From assembly GCA_022410635.1 (NCBI GenBank), contig JAJVDF010000016.1, forward strand, positions 840,462 through 904,461: DNA of 64,000 nucleotides. Direction: 5' to 3'. Both the position numbers and the translations under genes were made by a program. Positions 10,935-21,568 of this stretch are shown one piece after another. Numbering within the stretch: position 1 is the first letter of the stretch; each line of letters opens with the position of its first letter. The DNA comes from Tretioscincus oriximinensis. Its lineage: Eukaryota > Chordata > Lepidosauria > Squamata > Gymnophthalmidae. The notes beneath the pieces are model-generated. The model was not told the DNA's origin, did no database searches, and saw only the letters and a list, made by a program, of their open reading frames with translations.

Positions 10935-11346
10935 TGTTGGATGATCCAGCTCTTACCTGTTTACTTGTTGCCTGCTAGCTAAGTCTCCACATCTTTCTGT
11001 TCCCAAAGGAAAGTATGTTTTGTTATGGCTAGATTGCATTGCAATGTGCAGATGCTCATTCTGTTTATGTGTCATTGCTGTACCAGATATTTTTCTGTTC
11101 CTCCATAACTGCTGTTAGACATGCTTTGAATGAAGCAGCTTGTTTTTACAATGGCCACTTAGCTATATTATAAGTGTATAGACTATACACATTTTTTTTG
11201 CTATTTTTAGTTATGGGCTTTGTATATCATAAAGCCGAATTGCCTTCCGGCTGGAATGAAACTTTTATGTGTACACTGATGTTTTGACTGAAAAGCAATT
11301 TGTTCATCAGATCTTCTCATCAAGGGGATTGAATGCTTCCTACACA
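10935..11346 (+). mobile_element. copia 3' LTR
   Basis: The LTR starts TGTTGGATGATCC directly after the polypurine tract, as copia LTRs do, and I place its end at CTACACA (11346), giving the canonical TG...CA ends and about 412 bp. TTATAAGTGTATAG at 11170-11183 could serve as a TATA region. There is no second LTR in the window to confirm the right boundary, but recognisable Helitron sequence starts just beyond it. Confidence 0.7.
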
Positions 11347-11351
11347 CTCTT

Positions 11352-12075
11352 CTAATACTGGATCAGTACCAGAACCATTCCCTGAACAATGGTGATGAAG
11401 AAATCTGGTTTTCCAAATGTTCTAAAGACTGGCAATGTACCTTGGAAATTTCCAACTATGATGTGGGAGTTTCCCTGGAATGTTGATGGAAATATTGCTG
11501 CTTTTCCAGGTAATATAATTCCATCTATCATTGCTTGATGTACTTGGTCCATGAACCCTTGCAGTTTTCCACTTTGAACTGAGGCTGATTTTGACATATG
11601 TAGTTTAGTCTGTTTGCCTCAGTTTTTTCATAGGCGTCAATTATATATAGATGGGTATGTTTGCTGGATTGTAAAAATTGGTTCAGTGTGTTGATGCATT
11701 GAGAATCTGTATTACAATATTGCATTTGTGTGTCTCTGCTGATTGACCTTAGAGACTGTTTGTGAATATTTACCAGAGATACAGGTCTCTCATTTAAAGG
11801 CAAATTTATTCCCAAGATCTGCTGTCTGTAGGGACAGAGTAGTGGATAAACTAATGGATCCAGGCTGTGGTCCAGAGTGGTCAGTGACTCTTTTTGTCAA
11901 TATTTTAATTGTTCTGACAGTAGATAAGTATATCAGAATGGAAAGCTGGTTCCGTTGTTATCAAATATAATTGTAACTTCATTACATGCATGGCTATTGT
12001 AGCACCTCATGTGTTTTTGATGTTGCACAATGGCCAGAGTTACAATAGATGGTTCTGCATTATGTGTTAGGTTTT
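11352..12075 (-). pseudogene. Helitron Rep/helicase, N-terminal (Helitron-like N) domain, decayed
   Basis: Reading the minus strand from about 12075 leftward, successive frames give NEVTIIFDNNGT, SDILIYCQ, SLDPLVYPLLCPYRQQ, HLYIIDAYEKTEANRLNYI and finally IILPGKAAIFPSTFQG and FRTFGKPDFFITI. These match, in order, the Helitron N-terminal domain landmarks (EVAAIF, RDIVVY, DPLxYPLLFPYGE, YVVDAYAKIExNRLxYIR, ILPSSFTG, FGKPDLFIT). At least three frame changes and stops break it, so it is dead. It ends just after the FIT motif, a few bases from the end of the copia LTR; the Rep catalytic HUH motif and helicase that should follow are not seen. Helitrons move by rolling-circle replication. Confidence 0.8.
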
Positions 12076-12399
12076 CTAGTTGAAACTAGTCTATACATAT
12101 TTACTGTCAGATAATAAAATTTGACGTTCAGAGTCTACCAGCAGCACATTTCCCATGGGATCACTGGAATGTTGATATTAAAGCTTCTCACTGCATTCTT
12201 AATTGTATGTACATGCTCATATTCTCACAGCATACTCATATTAAGCTTTTATGACTCTCCTAGTGATGTCTTCCTGCAATGGAGATCCTTGAAGTGTGTG
12301 ATGATATATAATGAAGTAGCCAATATAAGCTTTGCTATTTTTATTTCATGGACTTTGTGTGCTTAATTCTCCTAGTCTAGAATAATAATTCTTGTGGGA
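12076..12399. other. possible further Helitron-derived or unknown DNA
   Basis: This lies upstream of the readable Helitron domain on its own strand. I see no convincing protein similarity and cannot say whether it belongs to the element. Confidence 0.3.
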
Positions 12400-13310
12400 G
12401 CATTCATCCCTGGACCATCCGCATTTGGTCTGTCCACGTGACTGAGCAGCAAAAGGCTCAGAAAATGGAGGACCAGGCAAAGTTGGTGGTTGGGAGGAAG
12501 GCCATGCCAGTGCCCACATATCCATTGCTGCTGCTTCCGTTGGGTTGAGTTCCCACCAGAGGCCTCTGGCAGGGAAAACCCATCCTTGCCCTCCCACCCT
12601 CTGGGTGTCCTGGGTAAACAAGCCCAAGGTCGAGTCATCATCATGTAAGTACCCACTAAGATTGAGTCTGGCTCCAGCACAGAACAGGAGAATAGAGGCA
12701 ACATGGATGACAATCATCTCCAGCATCGTCATCTCCAGTGTTGTCATCCCCGCTCCCTCAGCAAACTCAGGGCACTGCTGCAAGCAGCAGGCCTATGCCC
12801 AATGGCCTCCTATTGGGGGGCATACCCTCCCCTTATCCCCAGTGGGTTTACTCTGCCAACAGCCGAATGGCCACTAACAGAATAAACCCACCCTTGCCCT
12901 ACTTCCTCAACTAAGTCCAACCCTAGGAGTAGATTACAAGGGAACTCGAAGACATCCAGGTGTTCCTGGTAAGCTACACCAGGGATGGGGCCTAAATTCT
13001 GCCCCCTCTCCCTCCTTCCTCATATCCTTGCAAAAGTCTAGGCACATTGCATGGCGCAACTCAGCTTCGGCTCCTCCCCATCTCCTCCCCCCACCTCCTC
13101 CCCAATCATCCATTTACCCTTTCCCTCCCCATCCCCGCTGTCACCGCAGCAACCATTCTGCCCTCTCATGCACTCATTTACCTTTTCCCTCCCCCCTCCC
13201 TCCCCCTTCTTATCCTTTCAGAAGATGAGCTAGCATATGGATGTAAAGGCTCCAATTCTGAGGTATAGGCCAGGATAAGGCTCTGTGTGGACAGGGCCCT
13301 AATCAGCAAG
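12400..13310. repeat. repeat block related to 9590-10590, right of the copia/Helitron segment
   Basis: 'CCAGAGGCCTCTGGCAGGGA' with AAACCC at 12556, and 'CGAAGACATCCAGGTG' at 12948, match the left block ('GACCTCTGGCAGGGAAAACC' at 9990 and 'CGAAGACCCTCAGGTGCCC' at 10201). The right edge near 13250-13303 ('CCAGGATAAGGCTCTGTGTG' ending GGGCCC-TAA) is the same terminal sequence as the element at 16026-16446. A C/T-rich tract lies at 13075-13215. Confidence 0.5.
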
Positions 13311-14520
13311 GAAAACTCTGTGCAGATGTGCCTAGGACAATGATATCTCTGTCATTGTCTTGGCCATTTGCCTAACAAAGCAGAAATTAAATCCCAAACA
13401 GCAAATGCTATGGAGTATTTTGTTCATTCCAGTAAAACATATCTGAGCAGACAGACAGAGAGTCTTAAAAGCAGCAGCAGCATAAGCTGCAAGAAGTGCT
13501 AATTACACATTGAAAAAAAAACTTGGAGAATTATCCATTGATTGCAATTAGGCTGACTCTATTTTTGCAGTCTTGGCAAGTTCACAGAAAAGAGTGAGGG
13601 AGTTTACTAGTTAAGGGATCTTTTCTCCTGTCCTCCCAGCCATAATTAAAACTTCTTTGTTAAAGACCAATGGGCAATCAAATTGCCAGGGTAGAAATGA
13701 ACAGATTTTATTTTGGGCATTTGGGTGCATGCAGTTAGGAGTATATGTAAAAATGTGCAATTCTTTTATGGACAGAAAATAGACATGTAAGGTCTTCCCT
13801 CAGGGTAATGGCTCGTCCTTTTCGGTTACTATTTTATTAATCTAGAAATCCTAGCACATTTGATGCAGTTGGCAAATCCTGTGATGGGGACAAACTGATG
13901 AGACAGCAGTTGTCCTACCAGCGGTGTTACCATTTCTTTTGTTCATCATTGTGTTTACAGCACCATACTCAATTCATTTTTGCAGCCATGCCTTGTTGCT
14001 CTGTGTTTAAGTGTGCTTCTAGATGAGTTTTTTGTCATACTGTTGTGGTGTGAGTATGGAAGACTTGCCACAGTAGTTGTAGGAATCCACAAATAGCAGT
14101 ACTTGGAAGATCCAATATTACGCTTTTCCCTCTTAGTCCTTTTATGCTGATTCTGTAGAGTGATGTGACATCTCATGATTGTAAGTCCCTCTAGTTCCAT
14201 CCCTACCTCATATTTTTTTTCAATGAGGCAGGACATAGAATAGTTTTTTCCCTGTTGAATTTTGGCAGAAAAATACAGATTTTTAATTTTTTTTTTTAAA
14301 TAGCAGACTCAAACTGCAAGTTTTAAAATGAAGCTTTTTTCTTCTTTGTATTCACCCGGACGGTAATAAGAGGGATGGGGTGGGAAGTAGCCATTGGCAG
14401 AAGAGGACAGGACTTCTTCAGAGCTGTAGGGTTCCAAATCCTCTTGGAATTTATAGGCAAAGGCGTCTTTTATTGCACATGATTTTGCTAGAAATCACAG
14501 TAATCTGGATACAGTGTAAG
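13311..14520. other. intergenic, nothing recognised
   Basis: No repeat match and no protein-like frame. Short A or T runs are present at about 13513 and 14290. Confidence 0.4.
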
Positions 14521-14560
14521 TTAAGGGTTAGGGTTAGGGTTAGGGTTAGAGCTAGGGTTG
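14521..14560 (+). repeat. short interstitial telomeric repeat (TTAGGG)n
   Basis: About four consecutive GGGTTA units lie at 14525-14547, followed by a degenerate copy ('GAGCTAGGGTTG'). It is flanked on both sides by ordinary DNA, so it is not a chromosome end. Such short arrays are usually attributed to double-strand-break repair involving telomerase. Confidence 0.9.
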
Positions 14561-15035
14561 ACATCTCCAACTAAATATAGTGAAACTTGGTTTTGGGGAA
14601 CGATGGCTCGCATTTTGGTATGTTGTCTACAGAGAATAAAGATACATTTAGGCTGAGAGTATTCAGTTTTGCACAGTGAATCATTATGTTGAAATGTTTT
14701 TACCTCGAGATGGCAAGAGGAAATTGCTTCTTTAGATCTCACAATCTCCTCTCACTGTCTCAGCCAGATGGCAGCAAGCAATCTCGGGAAAATACTGGGC
14801 TGTTACCTCATCTGCTGACTGTTCAAACATATTTTTATTTTTGCAAAACACCCGGATGTTAGCAGGCGTTCACTCTTCCCTTGGTTTTGTTTTTGTGCTT
14901 GACTTCCAGGTATTTAGGAAGAGCAACAATTATGCAAACAGACAATTAACCGAAATAGGCAAGCAATAATAAAAGATCTCACTATTTGGGATTATTGTCT
15001 TCATATCTCAGCACTATTTCTCGCCCCACTTTAAT
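14561..15035. other. intergenic, nothing recognised
   Basis: Apparently single-copy DNA. No feature seen. Confidence 0.35.
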
Positions 15036-15120
15036 ATTAATTCTTTATCATGATTTTTATTGTTAGCTGTCCTGAGTCCTTTGGGTATAAAGTGGGAAAA
15101 AGTGTAAACAAATATTTGAG
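15036..15120 (+). mobile_element. L2/SINE-type 3' tail fragment
   Basis: 'GTTAGCTGTCCTGAGTCCTT' then 'GGGTATAAAGTGGGA' follows the pattern CCGCCCTGAG...GGGTATAAAGGGCGGG found at squamate L2 and SINE 3' ends. The rest of the element is missing. Confidence 0.5.
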
Positions 15121-15286
15121 ACTATCAAAATAAACATGTGGGTTCCAACACAGTTCAGGGAGATATATGAGTTGAGTGAACCCCTAGATAGGATTGCTTT
15201 ACAGAAAATGGAAGAAGATTCTGGAGATAAGAGGAAGGTGGAGAAGACCATGGCAGCATCCAGATAAAGTTTTTCAGGAGCCATGG

Positions 15287-15473
15287 TAGGCTGACCAGAT
15301 GACCTCTTTTTGGGGTGCCTCCCAGTTTTTTCTGAAGAAATTTTTTTCAAAAAAAGATTTTTTTCGAAAAATATTTTGTTTTTTAATTTTTTTTCCTCAG
15401 AAAAAACCGGGAGGCACCCCCAAAATGGGTTTTCAACACACACACACCCAAAAGGGGTCATCTGGTCAACCTA
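15287..15473. mobile_element. foldback MITE, family A copy 2
   Basis: It has the same TAGGCTGACCAGATGACC ends, TTTGGGGTGCCTCCCAG arm, TTTTTTCTGA arm and (AC)n in the right arm as the copy at 2313. It is 187 bp long and TA-bounded. The left arm lacks the GGGTTGAAAACC block present in copy 1, so the hairpin is asymmetric. Confidence 0.8.
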
Positions 15474-16025
15474 AGGCATGGTAGTACTGCAAATGGCTTA
15501 TTTTCTACATACACTGTTGTCCATGACTGTATGTTGTGATAGTCTGTTTAATGCTCTTTCCTCATAGTTCTTTGAAAAGGCATTCCTTTCTCTATTTGGA
15601 TTGTCTGGGCAGTTGTATAGGGATTCTTGTCATATAGTTTATTGGTGGGAGAATGGCTTGTCCACACAGAAATCTGATCATGAAATAAGAACAAGGATAA
15701 TTTTTAGAAGAAAAGACAGCAAACTACGTTGCATAAAGAAGTTTCATGCAGATTCAAGCATAAAAGGTGCCAAAATAACTGTACATATAGAATGACAAAA
15801 ATGACAGTGTAAGCTAAGTGAGGCACAGTTGTACAAAAGGTTAAGAGCTTTGGTGTTTCAAGAGAGATATCGGAATTTGCAGCCTTATATGCCAGTTGTG
15901 GAGAGGGGTAAGCGCCCTCCATTGGTTTTCAGCCAATCCAGCTGTTTATAGTAATTCCTCTTATGTAAAATCCATGTGAGCTTAGCACCTCTTTTTCTTT
16001 ACAACACTTTCCAAAAAACAAATTA
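15474..16025. other. intergenic, nothing recognised
   Basis: No repeat match and no protein-like frame. Confidence 0.35.
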
Positions 16026-16446
16026 AAGCCCTATCCACACGGAGACTTATTCTGGGTCACATCTTGGGACAGAGCTTGGCCATCCATATGCCAGTGTAGT
16101 GGTTAGAGTGTGGGACTCTTATCTGGTAGTGTCCCGGTTTGATTCCCCACTCCTCCATGAAAGCCAGCTAGGTGACCTTGGGCCAGTCACAGTTCATTGA
16201 ACTCTCTCAACCCCACATACTCCACAGGGTATCTGTTGTGGAGAAAGCAACAAAAGCTACATGCGCCACCCTATTGTAGGCCGCCCTGAGACCTTCGGGT
16301 ATAGGGCGGGATATAAATACAAATAAATAAATAAGTAGACTATGACTGCCCCTTTTGTGGGCTAACATAGTCTACATTAGCATGTGGTTGGCAAGCTCCT
16401 ATTCTGAGGGATATCCCAGGATAAGGCTCCGGGTGGATGCAGCCTA
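16026..16446. mobile_element. Harbinger-like MITE carrying a SINE
   Basis: The left end (AGCCCTATCCACACGGAG, then TTATTCTGG) and right end (complement of CCAGGATAAGGCTCC, then GGGTGGATGCAGCC) are inverted repeats of about 30 bp. TAA lies just outside both ends, which fits the 3-bp TWA target of PIF/Harbinger elements. A tRNA-derived SINE fills most of the interior. The same terminal sequence occurs at 13250-13303. Confidence 0.6.
16087..16335 (+). mobile_element. tRNA-derived SINE with L2-type tail
   Basis: The head reads TGCCAGTGTAGTGGTTAGAG (an A-box-like TAGTGGTTAGAGTG) and GTTTGATTCCCC (B box), the internal RNA polymerase III promoter of tRNA-like SINEs. The body includes 'GTGACCTTGGGCCAGTCACA'. 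The 3' end is 'CGCCCTGAGACCTTCGGGTA' then TAGGGCGGGATATAAATA and (AAAT)n. This tail matches the 3' end of the L2-like LINE at 38.5 kb, so that LINE family is the likely source of the enzymes that moved it. Other copies on the minus strand are at 19738 and 58725. Confidence 0.85.
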
Positions 16447-16452
16447 ATTTTC

Positions 16453-16537
16453 TTTTCTTTTTTTTAATTTCTTTATTGATATATATGAAATATGACATGT
16501 TGAAATTCACACTTGTAAGTACACACATATATATGTT
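16453..16537 (-). mobile_element. short 5'-truncated L1-type insertion with 17-bp target-site duplication
   Basis: The 17-mer GATGCAGCCTAATTTTC occurs at 16436-16452 and again, identically, at 16538-16554. Between them are 85 bp that begin on the plus strand with T-rich sequence. Read on the minus strand they end with AATAAAGAAATT and an A-rich tail. A perfect duplication plus polyadenylation signal and A tail is the signature of L1 target-primed insertion. The insertion struck the edge of the Harbinger-like element, so it is younger than that element. Confidence 0.85.
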
Positions 16538-16554
16538 GATGCAGCCTAATTTTC

Positions 16555-17165
16555 AATTAATTCAGTTTGCAATTTTCAGAATATCCTTATATTGATAAGG
16601 TAAACCTAGAACAAAGCAAAATGTTTCAAATTGAAATTATTTTCAGATTATCATCTGGGCAGTTTTTCAAGCATTGGTTTTTTTTTTGCCATGAATTGGA
16701 ATGGCCCTCTTAAAATGATTCTTTTGAATTTGGAACAAAAGGGGGAACTTAGTTTGCTAGAATGTTTTGTTTGCCTTGATAATCATTTTCAATTATTTTA
16801 AAAATCTTTTCTCATTTGTTTTCGCAGCATTTGCTCACATTGGCTGAGAGTTTTAGAGGTTACACTGATTAGTTCAATGTAGCAATTAGTTCATAAGCAA
16901 TGTGCAAAATTACACAATGACAAACCATGCTAAACAATTCATTGCTGATAATGGAAAACTGGCATTTAGGGAACCTGACAATTGTTCAAAGTCTCTTAAT
17001 ATGCTTTGTGCGGGAATGCTCTCAGGGATCTGCACTTCTGCATAAAAACACCTGAAAAGATGTTTTGTTTTTCTGAAGCATCTAGGCAACTGCATGTCTG
17101 ATTTTTTTTTCTGTGCAGGAGTAAAGCACAGAGATTGACAGGTTTATTTCAAAGAAATAGCCTTT
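16555..17165. other. non-repetitive block, candidate conserved noncoding DNA
   Basis: About 600 bp with no repeat signature, no low complexity and a base composition more even than its surroundings, especially 16830-17100. Conservation cannot be seen from one sequence, so this is a guess. Confidence 0.2.
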
Positions 17166-17169
17166 ACTC

Positions 17170-17255
17170 TGAGTCCAAAAAATCCAGCAAGTGGGTCTTG
17201 TAGCATCTTAGGCTGCAGGCATATTTACATGATGAAGACTCACAAGGTCAAGTCC
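17170..17255 (-). repeat. interspersed repeat, family C fragment
   Basis: 'AATCCAGCAAGTGGGTCTTG' then TAGCATCTTAGG and GATGAAGACTCAC match, in reverse orientation, the element best seen at 22084-22706. Confidence 0.45.
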
Positions 17256-17840
17256 AGGGAGGGAATGGAGCCCCCTCCCCCATTGGCCTAGACAGGTGGC
17301 AATCTCACCAATGTCTGAGCCCAAAAAGTCCAGCACAGTGACGCAGGGGTAACATAAGGGTAAACATTTCTCAATTAGTAAAGCAAGGATGATGTACAGG
17401 TTTCATAAGAGGAAAAGACTGATTTAGGTCACTTACCTTCCATAAGCCAAATATTATTGAGCACACCGCTAGACTTCTAATTTAAAATAATGGAAAGTGG
17501 TTCAATGCAAAGCAAAGGGATATAAGAGAAACCACAAGTGCGTGAGAAAGAAAAAGAGAATATGAAAACAGCATATTTTCTTGGGAGAGCTGTGTAGGAT
17601 TCTTACAGAGGCTAAAGCAAATTTGTTAAAATTTGATCACATGACAAATCATCTTTAGAGTTCAGCTGGAAAAGAAACTATTTAAATACTACAAATGAAA
17701 GATCTGCATTCACTGGGTAACACATGCAAAGTGGAGTATTCCTTTTCCAACAAGACAGCCATCCACTTGAGCAACATATCCTTACCACACTAATATCAAG
17801 ACCCACATCAAGACTAGCAAATTACTGGGCAGAATAAATG
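17256..17840. other. intergenic, nothing recognised
   Basis: No clear feature. A second 'GTCTGAGCCCAAAAAGTCCA' copy near 17311 echoes 'CTGAGTCCAAAAAATCCAGC' at 17169. Confidence 0.35.
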
Positions 17841-18470
17841 ACTCAAGTCAGCGAAGACAAACTCACCACCCCCTGTGGCAAACTGTTCTACTAGTTTATC
17901 ACCCTTACTGTTAGAAAGTTTTTTCTGATATCTAATCTAAATCTAATCCCTTGCAGTTTCATTCCATTGTTTCTAGTCCTTCCATGTGCTAATGAGAACA
18001 ATGCTGATCCCTCTGCTCTGTTACAGCCCTTCACATATTCATAGACAGCTATTAGGTCTCCTCTCCGTCTTCTCTTTTGCAGACTAAACATCCCTAGATC
18101 CTTTAACCGTTCCTCATAGGACATGGTTTCCAGACCACTCACCATCCTTGTAACTCTCTTTTTAACTTGCTCTAGTTTATCAATGTCCTTTTTAAAGTGG
18201 GGGCCCCAGAACTGAACACAGTATTCCAAATGTGGTCGTACCAAAGTACCAAAGAGAGGAATAATTACTTCACGTGAGCGAGATTCTATGCCCCTCTTGA
18301 TACATCCCAGGATTGTGTTTGCCTTTTTTGCAGCTGCTTCACACTGTTGACTCGTGTTTAATCTATGATCTACCAAAACACCCAGGTCCTTCTCACCTGT
18401 GCTGCTGCTCAGACATATTCCTCCCATTCTAGATGTGCTGTATTCATTATTTCATTGATTGTAGTGAGGT
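17841..18470 (-). mobile_element. CR1 LINE, 3' part (second copy)
   Basis: Minus-strand CR1 including the C-terminal RT region (see 17891-18427) and a short 3' flank. It belongs to a different CR1 subfamily from the copy at 897, since the protein differs at many positions. It is 5' truncated near 18470. Confidence 0.85.
17891..18427 (-). pseudogene. CR1 reverse transcriptase, C-terminal fragment
   Basis: A 178-residue open frame of the CR1 pol protein. It opens with EKDLGVLVDHRLNTSQQC (residues about 13-30) and AAAKKANTILGCIKRGI. The hallmark LVRPHLEYCVQFWGPH, KKDIDKLEQVKKRVTRM, MSYEERLKDLGMFSLQKRRRR and GDLIAVYEYVKGC motifs follow, and it ends near RFRLDIRKNFLTVRVIN. No internal stop or frameshift is present, unlike most repeats here, so this copy may be relatively young. 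The catalytic RT core and endonuclease lie upstream of the truncation and are absent; the start codon is not a genuine initiation site. Confidence 0.9.
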
Positions 18471-19737
18471 CCCAAACAAGCAGAGTTTTTTGTTGGTTTG
18501 AATTTAGTTTATTTATAAGCATTTTCATCTGGCCAGCTTACTATTCCAATCACCCCCAAGGAGGAATTCTCTCCTTTGATTTGAGCATTGGAATGATTGT
18601 GTACTGAATATAAAATCAAGTGTATTCTCCTACGCTCCATTTTTATTTCATCGGAGTTCACTTTTTCTGTAATTTCTATTTCAGTGTGCATGGCAGAGAC
18701 CGAGAGCCCTTGCAAAGCTACTGTTGGAACTACAAGTTTTTTTGTCTTTGTCTCGCACAGAACATAGCATAGAAATATGATAAACATTTGTGTGCATTGC
18801 ATTTAAATGTGATTATTATAATATAAAGGGAGGGGGGGGGGGAATAAAAGCCAGAGAATAGAAAAAGGAGTACCCTTCAGAAAATACATGCTCCTTAATC
18901 TTTTACTCTGAGGAATTGCCATTTTTCCAAGTGCAATGGAGAATTCACCTCTCATTAAGTTTCTCAGTTCTCTAGAAGGCGATCCACATCCATTTGCATC
19001 TTCCTCTGACAGCCACTGACTCGTTAATTATTAATAGGAAATATCTGATGGTACACGGAGCAGCTGAACCCAGCTTAATATATTGTTGCATTCAACCCAC
19101 AGCTCTGAGCAATGAGACATTCCACTTTGTGACATCAGAACTGCATTATAAGGCGATATGGAATGTTGAATAAGACATTATGGACTCTGTTTTCTTGTAA
19201 ATCGCTTGCGCTACAGTAGCTCAATCTGTCATCTTCCTATCCTCTCTGCCATTCCAACAGATACATCCACAAAATCTCAGCATAATAAAGCACCTCAAAA
19301 GCAGAAACCCTAACCTCAGAAATTGTACTTACTGGGATGATATTTTTATCCTGGGGATTAATGAAGCATCAAATCCTTATGCTACAGCACAAAGACAATG
19401 AAAGTGCATATCCAGAGGCCCTGAGGAAACTTTCGCTCATATAGAAATGGCAAACGGATGTTTCTCTGCTCTTGTGTGTTGGTTGCACAGTTTTATATTC
19501 TTGCTGTTTGCAATTGTGGGATTGTTATTCTAAGGCCATAATAATACTTACACTTTAGACAATCTTTAGTTTATCTTTTGATTTGACTACCCACATCTCA
19601 ATTTCACTTCCCTAAACTTCTTTCTTCAGATTTAGTCCAGAAAGAAAATTAATTTGGTCCGTGGCAAAACTGGGACATGGGCGGTCGATTCAGAAGATGA
19701 ACTAATAAGAATATTTATAATGCCCTCTTTCACCAAA
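18471..19737. other. intergenic; polyG tract and non-repetitive DNA
   Basis: A G run lies at 18829-18841. The block 18890-19560 has no repeat signature and could include conserved noncoding sequence, which cannot be judged here. Confidence 0.3.
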
Positions 19738-19915
19738 GGGTGGCGCACACAGCTTTTGTTGCTTTCTCCACAGCAGGCACACTGTGAAGTAGGCGGGGAT
19801 GAGAGAGTTTTACAGAACTATGATTGGCCCAAGGTGCCTTCATGGAAGAATGTGGAATTGAACCAGGAGACTTCCAGATATGAGTCCAACATTCTGAACA
19901 GATTACTGAAGGTGA
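19738..19915 (-). mobile_element. tRNA-derived SINE, tailless copy
   Basis: Reverse-complement match to the body of the SINE at 16087: 'CTTTTGTTGCTTTCTCCACA', 'GTGAAGTAGGCGGGGATGAG' and 'TGATTGGCCCAAGGTGCC'. The L2-type tail is missing and the tRNA boxes are weathered. Confidence 0.75.
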
Positions 19916-21220
19916 CCACAGCATAACTGTCTCTCAACTATGTTTTGATTTTCTTTGGTATTGTATCTAATATCCTTACAGTGTGAACTACTGATGGTTT
20001 TTTTCTCCAAAATATAGGATCACATTATTTTGTAGCTTTTCCAATTCCTTGGTTCTACTGTCCTCAGGGATAATAAACACGCTTTCTGTTTCTTGCTCCC
20101 TCACTGTTTCATCCTTCTTTCCAGCCATGCCAACATATTTCTTTCATCATAATCATGAACCACAAAACTGACATCTGCATTCCATCTAAGCATAATTGTG
20201 TAAGCAACAAAGTACACTTTGACCCATTTTCCTTTTTAGTACACATTTTAAAATGCATCCTAGAAATCTCTTTTCTTCATGCTCCTTCCATGTCCAAATG
20301 AGATATTCTCTCTGATACAACTACAAGGAGCTCCCTGTCAGCTACATCACTCAGGAGTACATAAATGAAGTTATGTGTGCAATTCTGTGTGAGAAAGGTA
20401 AGCTGTTCCATAAATAAATAACCAACCAACCAATCCACAAATATTGCCCATCGTTATAGAACCCTGAAGTCACAGTATTAGCTTCAGGAGAAGGTGAAAT
20501 CAAATCACCCAGAGTTGAGCATGTGTTCCATGTAGTAAATATAAGCTTTGGAAGACTTATCTTCTGGCTTAGGGCACGCTTTTAGGAAGTAAATCTCTGT
20601 TAAAATGATTCCCATGATGCAAGATTATTATTTGCTACCTGCGGACTTTGTCAATGAAAACATATATTATTGAGGTCATCATCTCTCAGCAGCAGCTAAA
20701 TGTACAATCAATAGGTTTATTGTTATAATATTCCCCCTGGCATGTATCCTGCTGGCAATATTCAGGGAATGTTTGCTTTGCTTTACTCAGGGCACATTCC
20801 TGTCTTCCACAAAAAGACACCAGCACCTCATACATATTTCAAAGACCGGATGATGACACCAGCATTTAACAATCATGCCCCTTCTTACTCACTTGCAGGC
20901 TGCTGCTTCCTATATTGGAGTTAAGATAGATCATCTGATGTAGCGTGAAAAACGAACACATATTCTAGAGCTTGGAAAACAAATTATTTAGAATTTGATT
21001 AACCGTCCAAACTGTTTCCACTGTTGTGTAAAAAAAGATTTGCCCCTCTCACTTTCCCAATATTATTTCTATGGATAATCTTCATTAAACCTTTTTCAGT
21101 CCTGAAAAATTCAAGAATTCAAGAAACATATAAAGCATTTCCACCCATCCATACAACACATTAATGTTGCTTTGCTCAGCAGATTACTTCAAACGGAAAA
21201 AACAGCTTCCTGGCATTTTT
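19916..21220. other. intergenic, nothing recognised
   Basis: AT-rich, no repeat match, no protein-like frame. Confidence 0.4.
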
Positions 21221-21324
21221 ACACACTACACATTTATTCCATTATATTCCACAATAAAGCATGCATATTCTGGAATAAACCAGTCCACACAAGGCTTTAT
21301 TGTGGAATATAAGTAATGTGTGTA
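21221..21324. mobile_element. foldback element, family D copy 1
   Basis: Arms of about 40 bp pair: ACACACTACACATTTATTCC then ATATTCCACAATAAAGC, against GCTTTATTGTGGAATAT then AAGTAATGTGTGT. The centre is 'ATGCATATTCTGGAATAAAC' and CAGTCCACACAAG. A diverged copy is at 43535-43678. Confidence 0.7.
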
Positions 21325-21499
21325 TCAGGGTTAAGTACTGTATCAGCAGTGAAGCAAATCTCTCTCCACTGAGTGATCACACTTTTGTCTACCTTCCTTT
21401 TTATTGGCTTAGTCGAACACTGATTTTCAACATATGTTGCAAAATCCTGGGATTGCTATAGGTCAGTGTTGGAGCAAACTGCCTAGAAGGCAGAAGATA

Positions 21500-21568
21500 T
21501 AGTAAGCGGGTCTCAGAGCACTTTAGAGTCTAACAAGAAAAGGGTAGGATGCATGTGCTCTTGTAGAC
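21500..21568 (-). repeat. interspersed repeat, family C fragment
   Basis: 'AAGCGGGTCTCAGAGCACTT' then TAGAGTCTAACAAGAAAAGG is the reverse orientation of the arm seen at 22630-22700. Confidence 0.5.

Noticed and set aside
12346..12783. 145-codon minus-strand frame
   Set aside because: It overlaps a repeat block also seen at 9.6-10.6 kb and shows no recognisable domain.
14521..14560. chromosome end
   Set aside because: The array has about four units and ordinary sequence on both sides.
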